Origin: Panopea generosa
Lineage: Eukaryota; Mollusca; Bivalvia; Adapedonta; Hiatellidae
DNA: 64,000 bases
Assembly: GCA_029582155.1 (NCBI GenBank)
Contig: CM055908.1
Location: 22,553,103-22,617,102 of the forward strand
Direction of reading: 5' to 3'
Positions 24,691 to 36,900 of the stretch are shown in pieces. A program made the translations under genes and the position numbers. Numbering within the stretch: the stretch's first letter is position 1; every line of letters begins with the position of its first letter. The notes beneath the pieces are model-generated. The model did no database searches. It saw only the letters and a list, made by a program, of their open reading frames with translations, and was not told the origin of the DNA.

Positions 24691-25182
24691 TTTGTGACCA
24701 GAAAGTGAAGATTTATTGTTGTATATTTTATCATGACCTTTTACAAAGTCTACGATAACAACAACCAAATGAATATATCTGATCATTCTCAAAAGAGTGC
24801 ACATACATAATAACCAATTGGAGCAACATTCATCCGTTTACAACTAAGTTAACAATTTGGAACACATTCGGACAGGGCAAAGCATTGTGCAGATTGACAT
24901 AATTTAATAAACTTTCCGATTTCTGGCTGGTGTGTATTCAGATTTTTTTTTTTAATTAAGTTGTCTAAATAATCCTGAATACACCGGTTTACAGATAACC
25001 TAGCTACTGCATGACAAATCTCTAGAAATTAACACATTTTTGTTGCAGAAATTACATTAATTGATAAAGTCCCACAATTTTCTCTTAAACTATATACAGT
25101 TCGAACTGACGGTGGACATAAATAGGAAGAAATTAAGAAAAATAAGTAGGTCTAGAACATAGCTGACCCTCATCTTTGGTAT
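24691..25182. other. Unique AT-rich DNA
   Basis: Nothing recognised. Confidence 0.4.
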
Positions 25183-26250
25183 AGCAGACCAAGTTGTGAT
25201 AAAGCAAACCAAATTGTGGTCAACCAAGTTGTGGTAAAGCAGACCAAGTTGTGGTAAACCAAGTTGTGGTAAAACAAACCAAGTTGTGGTAAACCAAGTT
25301 GTGGTAAACCAAGTTGTGGTAAACCAAGTTGTGGTGCAGCAGACCAAGTTGTGGTCAAACAAACCAAGTTGTGGCAAACCAAGTTCTGATAAAGCAAACC
25401 AAATTTTGGTAAACCAAGTTGTGGTACAGCAGACCAAATTGTGGTAAAGCAGACCAAGTTGCGGCAAACCAAGTTGTGATAAAGCAAACCAAATTGTGGT
25501 AAAGCAGACCAAGTTGTGGTAAACCAAGTTGTGGTAAAGCAAACCAAGTTGTGGCAAACCAAGTTGTGGTAAAACAAACCAAGTTGTGGTAAACCAAGTT
25601 GTGGTAAAACAAACCAAATTGTGGTAAACCAAGTTGTGGTACAGCAGACCAAGTTGTGGTCAAACAAACCAAGTTGTGGCAAACCAAGTTGTGATAAAGC
25701 AAACCAAATTGTGGTAAACCAAGTTGTGGTACAGCATACCAAGTTGTGGTCAAACAAACCAAGTTGTGGTACAGCATACCAAGTTGTGGTCAAACAAACC
25801 AAGTTGTGGCAAACCAAGTTGTGATAAAGCAAACCAAATTGTGGTAAACCAAGTTGTGGTAAAGCAGACCAAGTTGTGGTAAACCAAATTGTGATAAAGC
25901 AAACCAAGTTGTGGTAACCAAGTTGTGGTAAACCAAGTTGTGGTAAACCAAGTTGTGGTAAAACAAACCAAGTTGTGGCAAACCAAGTTGTGGTAAAACA
26001 AACCAAGTTGTGGTAAACCAAGTTGTGGTAAAACAAACCAAGTTGTGGTAAACCAAGTTGTGGTAAAACAAACCAAGTTGTGGTAAATCAAGTTGTGGTA
26101 CAGCAGACCAAGTTGTGGTCAAGTAGACCAAGATGCGGCAAAGCAAATCAAGTTGTGGTTAAGTATGCCAAGTTGTGGTAAAGCAAACCCAGTTGTGGTA
26201 AAACAAACCAAGTTGTGGTTAAGTATGCCAAGTTATGGTAAAGCCGACAA
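25183..26250. repeat. Minisatellite, mixed 15/20-bp units
   Basis: Core unit aaaccaagttgtggt (15 bp), with a 5-bp extension in aaagcaaaccaagttgtggt (20 bp). The two alternate to give common 35-bp composites. Blocks are duplicated, for example the segment with caaacaaacc followed by aagttgtggc recurs 130 bp apart at 25661 and 25791. The His/Asn/Leu/Val-rich minus-strand frames are artefacts. Confidence 0.95.
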
Positions 26251-26550
26251 ATTTTAAAACCAAACTATTGACCAAATGAACTATCCACCATTTATCATTG
26301 ACCTCAGAGATGAGGTCATAAATTGATGGGATGGCAACATTTCTTGATTTATAAAGGCCCAGTCTACAATAGTAGTAAAGAAAATGACCAGCTGATGGGT
26401 TAAATGAGTATTGTCCATCAATTGACCCTGATAATTGGGGTGGATACTGTACAGATTGGCTGGTCACTTTCAACTGACTAGAGTGATTAATGACCTTCAC
26501 AAAATGAATCTGCAATCAATCTTCCTAAACCTCTTGTTGTTCTTTGGACA
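26251..26550. other. Unique DNA
   Basis: Spacer between two arrays, moderately complex. Nothing recognised. Confidence 0.4.
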
Positions 26551-26850
26551 TACAGCAATTGGTCAACATACAGCAGTTGTTCGAATAGGCATATGTGTAT
26601 TCTGGCATTGGACATGCAGCAGTTGGTCGAATAGGCATATGTGTATTCTGGCATTTGACACACAGCAGTTGGTCAAATAGACATATGTGTATTCTGGCAT
26701 CGGACACACAGCAGTTGGACAAAATTTATAGGCATATGTGTATTCTGGCATTGGACACACAGCAGTTGGTCGAATAGGCATATGTGTATTCTGGCAATGG
26801 ACAGCAGTTGGTCAGATGCACAAAAGCACACATGTATTCTGGCATTGATT
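26551..26850. repeat. Minisatellite, 46-bp unit, ~6 copies
   Basis: Unit contains cacacagcagttggtc, gaataggcatatgtgt and attctggcattgga. Copies differ by small indels; the last one is degenerate. Confidence 0.92.
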
Positions 26851-27767
26851 CTAAAATTATCTTTCCTCTGCCAATCACATTGGAGTTTGCAAACATCCAA
26901 CTCCATCCAGAACCCAGGATTGGTTGGTCATGGGTTCTATTTGTCACCAGGTCGATTTGTTGTGTTCATCATCATGTACTTCATGCACATGTGGTATGTC
27001 TGGTTCTACTCAAATAGATAAAATGTAATTGCTGTAACAACTTCTGTCACAATCAATTTGAAAATGAATAAGTTTAACTAACTGAAAAACTTCAGTTCAC
27101 AGGGATGGCATGTCTGTAGAAATGTACATCCATCACCCAAAGGTCCAAATGTGGCTGCTATCACAGTAGGACAGTACTATTGTTGGTGGAAAATGACATG
27201 TCCTACATCATCATTACCCACTTGTCTTACCATGTCTGACCGAACTACTTCAATGATTTACATCATTAAGATGCCTGAAACATGCAGCATGTTCATAAAA
27301 GTTCATATTTTGTACATCTTTGCTCAACAAATAAGACCTGACCCATGCAATAACTTACATGATTAAGTATCTGATCTCGGTTACATCTGTAAACATCAGA
27401 AAATTTCCAGGCATCTTCAATTAAACCAGTGGTGAGTTCAAAATTAAGTTCATACCACAGATCTTGTTATATTGCTATATAGTACAGTGATTACATCAGT
27501 GAATTGTCACTTGGGTGATCTCAGTTCAAATCCCGTAAAAATAATTATGTATTTTATGTTCATTTCCCTAGCAACACTATTTTTTCCTACAGTGCTCAAT
27601 AAACATGCATTTATATCTTTGCACATATCTAGTGGTCGTTCTATTACAGTAAGATGGGTACTGGCCAAGTATTTTCGATTTAATGAAAAAATTTTACCAT
27701 GATTTCCACAGCAACGCAGTTAATTTGCATATTAGAATTACGGATCAGTAAAATTTATATATATGTC
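26851..27767. other. Unique DNA with one tRNA-like fragment
   Basis: No convincing coding frame. A tRNA-like SINE head fragment is listed separately at 27465-27535. Confidence 0.4.
27465..27535 (+). mobile_element. tRNA-like SINE head fragment
   Basis: B-box match (cagttcaaatcccgt) at about 27524-27538, preceded at tRNA spacing by an A-box-like segment (atagtacagtgattacatca). No acceptor stem or SINE body was identified; probably a degraded SINE head. Confidence 0.35.
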
Positions 27768-29460
27768 ACACACTTTCTCTAGCTACTGTGTGTGATACAG
27801 ACAGAAACTTTCTCTAGCTACTGTGTGTGGTACAGACAGAAACTTTCTCTAGCTACTGTGTGTGGTACAGACAGAAACTTTCTCAAGCTACTGTGTGTGG
27901 TACAGACAGAAACTTTCTCTAGCTACTGTGTGTGGTACAGACAGAAACTTTCTCTAGCTATTTTGTGGTACAGACGGAAACTTTCTCAAGCTACTGTGTG
28001 TGGTACAGACAGAAACTTTCTCTAGCTACTGTGTGTGGTACAGACAGAAACTTTCTCTAGCTACTGTGTGTGGTACATACAGAAACTTTCTCAAGCTACT
28101 GTGTGTGGTACAGACAGAAACTTTCTCTAGCTACTGTGTGTGGTACAAATGGAAACTGCCTCTAGCTATTTTGTGGTACAGACAGAAACTTTCTCTAGCT
28201 ACTGTGTGTGGTACAGACAGAAACTTTCTCTAGCTACTGTGTGTGGTACAGACAGAAACTTTCTCAAGCTACTGTGTGTGGTACAGACAGAAACTTTCTC
28301 TAGCTACTGTGTGTGGTACAGACAGAAACTTTCTCAAGCAACTGTGCGTGGTACAGACAGAAACTTTCTCTAGCTACTGTGTGTGGTACAGACGGAAACT
28401 GCCTCTAGCTATTTTGTGGTACAGACAGAAACTTTCTCTAGCTACTGTGTGTGGTACAGACAGAAACTTTCTCTAGCTACTGTATGTGGTACAGACAGAA
28501 ACTTTTTTTAGCTACTGTGTGTAGTACAGACAAAAAACTTTCTCTAGTTACTGTGAGTGGTACAGACAGAACCTTTCTCTAGCTACTGTGTGTGGTACAG
28601 ACAGAAACTTTCTCTAGCTACTGTGTGTGGTACAGACAGAAACTTTCTCTAGCTACTGTATGTGGTACAGACATAAACTTTTTTTAGCTGCTGTGTGTAG
28701 TACAGACAAAAAAATTTCTCTAGTTACTGTGAGTGGTACAGACAGAAACTTTCTCTAGCTACTGTGTGTGGTACAGACAGAAACTTTCTCAAGCTACTGT
28801 GTGTGGTACAGACAGAAACTTTCTCTAGCTACTGTGTGTGGTTCATACAGAAACTTTCTCAAGCTACTGTGTGTGGTACAGACAGAAACTTTCTCTAGCT
28901 ACTGTGTATGGTACAGACGGAAACTGCCTCTAGCTATTTTGTGGTACAGACAGAAACTTTCTCTAGCTACTGTGTGTGGTACAGACAGAAACTTTCTCTA
29001 GCTACTGTATGTGGTACAGACAGAAACTTTTTTTAGCTGCTGTGTGTAGTACAGACAAAAAACTTTCTCTAGCTACTGTGTGTGGTACAGACAGAAACTT
29101 TCTCTAGCTACTGTATGTGGTACAGACAGAAACTTTTTTAGCTGCTGTGTGTAGTACAGACAAAAAACTTTCTCTATTTACTGTGAGTGGTACAGACAGA
29201 AACTTTCTCTAGCTATTGTGTGGAACAGACAGAAACTTTCTCTAGCTACTGTAAGTGGTACAGACAGAAACTTTTTCTAGCTATTGTGTGGTACAGATAG
29301 AAACTTGCTCTAGCTACTGTGTGTGGTACAGACAGAAACTGCCTGTCTTGCTATTGTGTGGTACAGACAGAAACTTTTTCTAGCTACTGTGAGTGGAACA
29401 GACAGAAACTTTCTCGGGCTATTGTGTGGTACAACAGAAACTGTGAAGTAGTTATTGTTT
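27768..29460. repeat. Minisatellite, 35-bp unit, ~48 copies
   Basis: Unit contains tggtacagacagaaactttc and tctagctactgtgtg. Variants recur as markers: a 33-bp unit with tagctattttgtggt at about 27961, 28169, 28412 and 28937, and a tttttagctgctgtgtgtag variant at several places. Their spacings fit whole numbers of units, so blocks were duplicated. It decays after about 29200. Confidence 0.96.
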
Positions 29461-30060
29461 GGTACATAAAAAAGCTTTCAGCATGATGATGGAAAAATAG
29501 GTTTCAACAGAGATAAGCAGAAGAAAAGCTTATCTTGTTTTATGTCAAGATGTGATGAAAGACAGGAGTTTGGTCTATCTCAAAGATAATAACCAATAAC
29601 AGGTCCCTGCTGTTTGCTGTGGCAACATGATGTACCTGTGTGAGGATAATCTATAACCATGATCATTTTTTTATAAAATATTATTCATCAATGAAAAATA
29701 TCCAGTCTTTAAAAATATCAAAGTACTTATTTTTGTTGCCAAATGATTCTAAATTTGTTTATATTTGATAATTCTTTCACCATTGCCTTAGTTAGGTAAT
29801 TGTTTTAGGTATATGAAGACCACCCAGGCATATTGTTTTCACACAAGTTACTTTCCATTGACAGGTAATATATAGATAAAATGAAAAGTAAGCTGCAGGC
29901 GCCATCTATATACTCTTGATGGAATGGATGAAATCAGTATGGTCTAGGTATGAAGAGAAGCCAGAGAACAAGGGTTGGGAGGAAAATGGTAGAGTCAGTG
30001 GGGCAAGAATTCAACTCTACATTGTATTTAGTGATGCATGTGTATAGTGAGTGCACTTCC
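29461..30060. other. Unique DNA
   Basis: No gene or repeat. The part at 29480-29660 is relatively complex for the window. Confidence 0.35.
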
Positions 30061-31315
30061 AACTGTGCTGTACCAAGTGTTCTAGAGTCTGCACACTACT
30101 AGCAGTGCTGTACCAAACATACTAGAGTCTGCACATTACTAACACTGCTGTACCAAGTATATTATAGTATGCACATTACTAACAGTGCTGTACCAAGTGT
30201 ACTAGAGTCTGCACACTGCTAGCAGTGTTGTACCAAACATACTAGAGTATGCACTTACTGACACTACTGTACCAAGTATATTATAGTCTGCAAGAGATTT
30301 AGTCTGCACATAAACAACTGTGCTTTACCAAGAGATTTAGCCTGCACATTTACAACTGTGCTCTACCAAGAGATTTAACCTATATGCAAACAACTGTGCT
30401 CTACCAAGCGATTTAGCTTGAACATTAACAACTGTGCTCTACCAAGATATGTAGCTTGCATACAAACAACTGTTCTCTACCAAGATATGTAGCCTGCACA
30501 AAAACAACTGTGCTCTACCAAGATATGTAGCCTGCACACAAACAACTGTGCTCTACATAGAGATTAAGCTTGAACATTTACAACTGTGCTCTACCAAGAG
30601 ATTAAGCCTGCACACAAACAACTGTGTTCTACCAAAATGTGTAGCCTGCACATAAACAACTGTACTCTACCAAGATATGTAGCCTGCACACAAACAATTG
30701 TGCTCCACCAAGATATGTAGCCTGCACACAATTAACTGTGCTCTACCAAGATACTGAGTCTGCACATAAACAACTGTTCTGTACCATGATATGTAACCTT
30801 CACACAAATAACTGTGCTCTACCAAGGTATTTAGCCTGAACACAAACAACTGTGCTCTATACTCAAATATATGTAGCCTGCACACAAACAACTGTGCTCT
30901 ACTCAAATATATATAGCCTGCACACAAACAACTGTGCTATACTGAGATATGTAGTCTGCACACAAACAACTGTGCTCTACTAAAATATATGTTGCCTGCA
31001 CACAAACAACTGTGCTCTACCAAGATATTGAGCCTGCACACAAACAACTGTGCTCTACTAAAATATATGTAGCCTGCACACAAACAACTGTGCTCTACTA
31101 AAATATATGTAGCCTGTACACAAACAACTGTGCTCTACCAAGATATTGAGTCTGCACGTTAACAACTGTGCTCTACCAAGAGGTTTAGCTTGAACATTAA
31201 CAACTGTGCTCTACCAAGAGATTAAGCCTGCACACCAACAGCTGTGCTCTACCAAAAGATTTAGCCTGCACATTAACAAAAGATTTAGCCTGCACACTAA
31301 CAAGAGATTTAGTCA
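30061..31315. repeat. Minisatellite, 40-bp then ~38-bp subfamilies
   Basis: To about 30290 the unit is aacagtgctgtaccaagt plus gtactagagtctgcacatta. After that it is aacaactgtgctctaccaag plus atatgtagcctgcacaca. The two align throughout, so they are diverged forms of one unit, with a sharp switch between them. Confidence 0.93.
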
Positions 31316-31720
31316 GTACCCAGAAATTCACAAGAAGGATCTGTGCAGCGAGTCATATGATTTTATTTTAATATCGACAGCTGACTGGGATCTGTGTTTT
31401 TAATCCTGATAATTACATGTTGAATGACTTCAGTAAATGACCACTTGACACTCACCCTACCATTATCACAGTGGACACTGCAGGTCAGTCCCGGTCACCA
31501 AGTAACATTGGTGGACAGATTGCTATGGCTACTAAAAATCATCTTTTGTTGAAGTCAATTGTCCATTAAACTAGCCAGCATGTAAAGTAACCACCACAAT
31601 GGTCAGCACTAATCACCCTGGGGTACACTGGCATCTTATATGAACTTTAACCTCAGTCTGGTCACAGTTCTTGTTATGTGGTGACAGCACATAGTTATCA
31701 TAGCAAAACATATATAGTTG
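31316..31720. other. Unique DNA
   Basis: Nothing recognised. Confidence 0.4.
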
Positions 31721-31800
31721 ATGTTGTTGTTGCTTCTGCTGCAGTTGTTGTTGTTGATTCTGTTGTTAGTGTTATTGTTGTTGTTGCTGAGACTGCTGAG

Positions 31801-31845
<45 letters not shown>

Positions 31846-31846
31846 A
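31721..31846. repeat. GTT-rich tract and (CTG)14-15
   Basis: An interrupted gtt/gct trinucleotide region runs into a pure CTG run (31802-31845). CTG/CAG runs of this length are length-unstable in many animals. The Ala and Ser homopolymer frames are artefacts. Confidence 0.95.
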
Positions 31847-31991
31847 TTTATTATGGTGATAATAATGATGATAAGCATTGTAATAAAAAATTAAAAAAGA
31901 TATTAAATAAAGATGATGATGATGTGATTGTAAATAACAGTACCAGGAACTCATCAATATAAGAATTATATAGATACATAGATATAATGTT

Positions 31992-32197
31992 TTAAACTTA
32001 TTTATTTTACCTCGATTGTGAAACAAGTTCTTACAACTTAGACATATCACACTTGAGGTATACCTGGATTGAACAGTAATAAGCATACGCAGATAAAGTT
32101 TCTTGCTCAAGGACACTACACATAGCCGTGGCAGTGGACAGAACCCACGACCCTCGAATCATGGATTGGATAATCTACCACTGGACCACATGCTCCA
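31992..32197 (-). mobile_element. SINE-E1 copy, full length
   Basis: Minus copy: tail side taaacttatttattttacct, body ttgctcaaggacact, B box complement acgaccctcgaatcatgg and A box complement ctaccactggaccac. Confidence 0.8.
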
Positions 32198-32219
32198 AAC
32201 ATAGATACAGATGATGATA

Positions 32220-32529
32220 ATTGATTGATTGATTGAATACTTAGCATCATTTTTATGCCATCAAGAGCTAACAGATGATCAGTTAACTTAACCACTGTTT
32301 CTTGGGATCCTAAAAGGTAAACCAGTACTCGAGCACACCCCATCTCCGCAAATAACCGATAACTTTTTCACTTGAATCAGTGGTGACAGGGAAATGATAA
32401 TGAGACACAATGACATACATCAATCATCATAGAGACTGTTGCCGGGCAGCGATTCGAACTCACGACCCCTGAATTGATAGTCAGATGCGTAACCGACTTA
32501 GCTAATGACTTAGCTAATCAGGCCCGGCT
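32220..32529 (-). mobile_element. SINE-A copy, full length
   Basis: CAAT tail complement (attgattgattgattgaata), body gccatcaagagctaacagat and gataactttttcacttgaat, head gcgattcgaactcacgaccc. The A-box part is duplicated locally: gacttagctaat occurs twice. Confidence 0.9.
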
Positions 32530-32838
32530 AGACGATGATAAAGATGGGGATGATGATGGTGGTTTTTCTACATGTCTGCAAAAACATATTCATCTGAGTG
32601 CTGCATATGATTATGTAATTACATTCTGTTGGTTGATGTGTCTGTTAACACAGTCTTTCCATGATTGTTTGTATGGTATTTAGTAGCAATCATTAGTAAT
32701 TAATAAATCAGACAATTAACGGCAACATGCATAATCATCATTCCTGGGATATTAGACTACAACAACTGAGTGCAGGTTTGTAAACACGATTGGAGAATAT
32801 CATTAGTATATATATTCACATGTCAATGATATTCAGAA
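32530..32838. other. Unique DNA
   Basis: A short gatgatg run (about 32533-32560), then nothing recognised. Confidence 0.4.
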
Positions 32839-33030
32839 AACAATGTAGACACCAAACAGTCCCCAGGGAACTCGTAGTCTGGTCAGAACAATGTAGACAC
32901 AGACCAGTCCCCAGGAACTCACAATCTGGTCAGAACAATGTAGACACAGACCAGTCCAAAGGAACTCACAATCTGGTCAAACAATGTAAACACTGACCAG
33001 TCTCCGGGGAACTCCCGGTTTGGTCAAGTG
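32839..33030. repeat. Minisatellite, ~47-bp unit, 4 copies
   Basis: Unit contains aacaatgtagacacagacca, gtccccaggaactcac and aatctggtcag. It ends in a dispersed segment (gtgtggctctcagtcaa) that also occurs near 38731 and, inverted, near 55340. Confidence 0.9.
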
Positions 33031-34320
33031 TCTACACGGTGTGGCTCTCAGTCAACATATCATAATTAAATCTACTTCAAAATGATAATGAAAAAGTCCT
33101 AAAAAGCAACAAGGAGTGTTAAATTAATAGGGTTTAAACAAACCGTGCACAGAGCCCTGGGGCATGAAGATCTGTGAGTTGGGTGGCCAGAGGCAATCTG
33201 TTTGTTCTTACGTAACACATAAATTAGGGAGGTGCAGAGTTACAAAGCATGTTCAGGAAGAAAAACAACAGCTACGAAAGCAAACAGTTTGTTTTACATC
33301 CATCAAAGCTGTTACTGGGGGCCTGTTGCTGCAGATAAAACTACATTCCTCATGTAATCACTTCCAATTGTACACATCAGTCAGATAAAAGTTTGTTTTC
33401 TTTGATTTAATGATTTCTAGTTTAAAGTGAGAATCAACAGTAAATGAGTAGATGAGAAGCCCAATCAGAATTCATATCATATTCCCCAGTTCTTTTATGA
33501 CACAAGTTTGGTGAAATTTAGAAAATAAAATATATATAAATTATTAACTTTGCTAACTTTATAATTGAATATAAATCTTAAATTTGTTTACTTCAAATCA
33601 TAATATAAAGATATTAATTTGTTTACTTTCAATATAATTATAATATAAGATTTTTTTTAATTTTGTATATATAACTGTTTATTATCAAATATAAATATTA
33701 GATTACCTATGTATGATTCAATAAAGAAAGAGATAATTGTTTATAAATTATATTTATTATATCATTTTTAATCAGGTAACTGTTAAATAAATAATAATAA
33801 ACAATACTCACTCTATTTCTTGGTTCTCTCACATAAACACAATTATAATGGAGTATTTTAATTGCAAATTTCTCCAATTACAGACAGACAACTCCTAAAT
33901 TTGTTTTTGCAATCATCATCGATTTTTTTTCACAACTTAATGTTAATTTAAATTAAATCATAGGAATCGCGAGTCAAGTCCATTTCTACTTTATACAAGT
34001 CTCCATTTCCTGCCCAGTAAGCCTCTTACAGAGATTTAAGGTAAATCAGTCTTAGCTTACGCTGATTTAAAGTGACACGCAATTTAGTAGATTGATTTAA
34101 ATGAGCGTCTCAAGATTTTAAAATATAAGCCAATCAGTGCCATGACATTTAAACAAGCTTTCAGACTCTGCTGATTGTGGCTATAACTCTGGGAATTGTT
34201 TAACTGACTTGCATGCAGAATTGATTTTAACACTCACTTTGTTCTTCATTAGGACACACCCATTGCAATCTAACAGGGACCATTGATATATATATATGTT
34301 GTACGATACAATCATGAAAG
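33031..34320. other. Unique DNA, partly very AT-rich
   Basis: 33120-33390 is moderately complex with an undistinguished 74-residue frame; 33500-33800 is very AT-rich; 34000-34250 is again complex. No gene or recurrent repeat recognised. Confidence 0.35.
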
Positions 34321-34570
34321 CCAGGGGCCCGTTTCCCTAAAGTTCATAAGTTTGCATAGTTCACTGTGTAAAATTTGAAGTTTTGAAAAAGAATCAGAAA
34401 ATTCATTTAGTGTTTTGCTTACATCATTTTAAGAACTTTCATAAACATTGTAAATACAATGTAGTAATGTTTTTAAAATTTGCTAAAACACTGAAATGTT
34501 CCTAGGTGTCACAATTTGTTCATACGGAAATTCTAAGATTTACATTTAGGCTATTGAAATGGACCCCTGG
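34321..34570. mobile_element. Short inverted-repeat element with CCAGGGG ends
   Basis: The left end ccaggggcccgtttcc and the inverted right end ccaggggtccatttca form a roughly 15-bp terminal inverted repeat around 220 bp of non-coding sequence. It fits a MITE of a DNA transposon. No clear target-site duplication was seen, and it occurs once here. Confidence 0.6.
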
Positions 34571-34624
34571 TGTCTTCATACATACATGTATATATCTTAC
34601 AACCATTATTATCAATTAACAATA

Positions 34625-35085
34625 AGTTTAAAGTTGCCATTAATTCATCATGTTTCCATTAATTCATCATGTTGCCATTAGATCATCATGTTGCCATTAA
34701 TTTGTCATGTTGCCATTAATTCATCATGTTGCCATTATATCATCATGTTGCCATTAGTTCATCATGATGCCATTAGATCATCATGTTGCTATTAGTTCAT
34801 CATGTTGTCATTAATTCATCATGTTGCCATTAATTTGTCATGTTGCTATTAATTTGTCATTCTGCTAGTAATAATTAATCTTGCACATATTTAAATTTAT
34901 CATGTTGTCACTATTTTTTAATGTTGCTATTAATGTGTCATGTTGCCACTATTGTGTCATTTTGTCATTAATTTGTCATGCTGCCATTATTGTGTCATTT
35001 TGTCATTTTGTCATTAATTTGTCATGCTACCATTATTGTGTCATTTTGTCATTGGTTTGTCATGCTGCCATTATTTTGCCATCTA
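34625..35085. repeat. Minisatellite, 19-bp unit, ~22 copies
   Basis: Unit atgttgccattaattcatc, with a ttgtcatttt variant taking over after about 34840. Interrupted by unique sequence at about 34865-34900. Confidence 0.9.
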
Positions 35086-36310
35086 GAATTTAAATGTATC
35101 ATGCTTCAATTAATATCTCATGTTTAAATTTGATTTTTCCCCAATTATAGTGAAATTTTATGCTTTTGTAATATTTCACTTCATTTCAGTTTGGTTCATT
35201 CAACTATTCAGTGTTATTTCCACAGAACTCACAATGTAACTTGATGTAAGCGGTGATGACATCAGTGCAAGCAGAGATGCTGCTGCACTATCAGATGCTA
35301 CTGCATGGTTTATAGATGCTGACAATCAATTACATCATTTTACTCCCTAACTGACAATCTCCATATATAGTCTACATGATAATGCAGAAATGATGATGGT
35401 GTGATAATCACAATGTCATTCTAACAACAAAACAAATTACATTGTGTGAAAATTGCATAAATGACCATATATTTTTCGAATCATGAAATAACAAATGTCA
35501 CTCAAGGAGTAATAAAACAAATTACCAAACAGATCTACGGTATGCTAAAATACCATCCTAAATATATGTGTGGTGAAAATAAATCTGTTTGTCTCGTTCA
35601 CAACTCTTATCAAATTATTTTATCAAACAATTCTTTTTTTTTCTTTGTTAACTATTTTGTATACATCACTTATAATCATTTCAGAATTTATTCATCCTAA
35701 ATCTAGTACTGGATAATTAATTAAAAGTAATTAATACATAACATATCATTGCCTTGAAGGTCGCCTAGCAACCATCCTCCTGTTCTGCCATACACTCATT
35801 TATAACAAAGAATGGCTACTGTTAACAAAACACCCTCCAAGCAAGAAATTAAAACTTTAATAATGATGAAAAACCATCAGAACAATGCATGCTGGTTACA
35901 AAGTTTGTAGAATAAACAGACCTACCAGATAACTCAATACTGCCACTATCCATTTTAATCACAAAATATTCCGAAATTAAAAGTTGCCATCCACACCATG
36001 GTACCATTTTAAATGCCCCATTCTCCTCACTCAAATACCATCCAGGCATGGACAAATGATGACAATACTACCCCTCGAAACATCCATCGCTTAACATCCC
36101 CGGCAAGTGAATAAATTACACATTCTAATTTAGCATAAATCATGGATTTTACACGATTTTGTTGGCAGGTGGAGGGATGAAAATAGTTGGTTGCTTTCCC
36201 TGTTGTACCTGATCTACCTCAACACATGAAGAGTACAAATGAAGCAAGAATAGTGCCGTACAGGTACAACAGCAGCAATGAAGAGATTCCCAAGGAGAAG
36301 AGCATTGTGG
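35086..36310. other. Unique DNA
   Basis: No repeat. Short open frames at 35240-35350 and 36187-36369 look somewhat protein-like, but without a recognisable family or convincing splice-site pair. Confidence 0.35.
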
Positions 36311-36900
36311 TTACTGTTGGCCATTCTGTTGTTACTGACCAATATATTGCTATTGGCCATAAAAACTGACCATTCTTTTGTTACTGACCAGTATATTGCT
36401 ATTGGCCATTACAATTGACCATTTTGTTGTTACTGACCAGTATATTGCTATTGGCCATAAAAACTGACCACTCTGTTGTAACTGACCAGTATATTGCTAT
36501 TGGTCATAAAAACTGACCACTCTGTTGTTACTGACCAGTATTTTGCTATTGGCCATTAAAACTGACCATTTTGTTGTTACTAACCAGTATATTGCTATTG
36601 GCCATAAAAACTGACCACTCTGTTGTAACTGACCAGTATATTGCTATTGGCCATAAAAACTGACCACTCTGTTGTAACTGACCAGTATATTGCTATTGGT
36701 CATAAAAAACTGACCTATCTGTTATTACTGACCAGTATATTGCTATTGGCCATTAAAACTGACCATTTTGTTGTTACTGACCAGTATATTGCTATTGGCC
36801 ATAAAAACTGACCACTCTGTTGTTACTGACCAGTATATTGCTATTGGCCATAAAAACTGACCATTCTGTTGTTACTGACCATCATATTGTTACTGACCAG
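36311..36900. repeat. Minisatellite, 49-bp unit, ~12 copies
   Basis: Unit contains actgaccagtatattgctat, tggccataaaaactgacc and actctgttgtt. Confidence 0.94.

Noticed and set aside
25090..26146. Minus-strand frames rich in YHNLV, up to 288 residues
   Set aside because: Products of the 15/20-bp array in several overlapping frames, with no unique protein sequence attached.
35240..35352. Asp/Ala-rich open frame (35 codons)
   Set aside because: Much of it comes from repeats of gatgct and gctgct; no convincing acceptor at the frame start.
36187..36369. 60-codon frame resembling coding sequence
   Set aside because: Its 3' third is already inside the 49-bp array, and the upstream AG lacks a pyrimidine tract.
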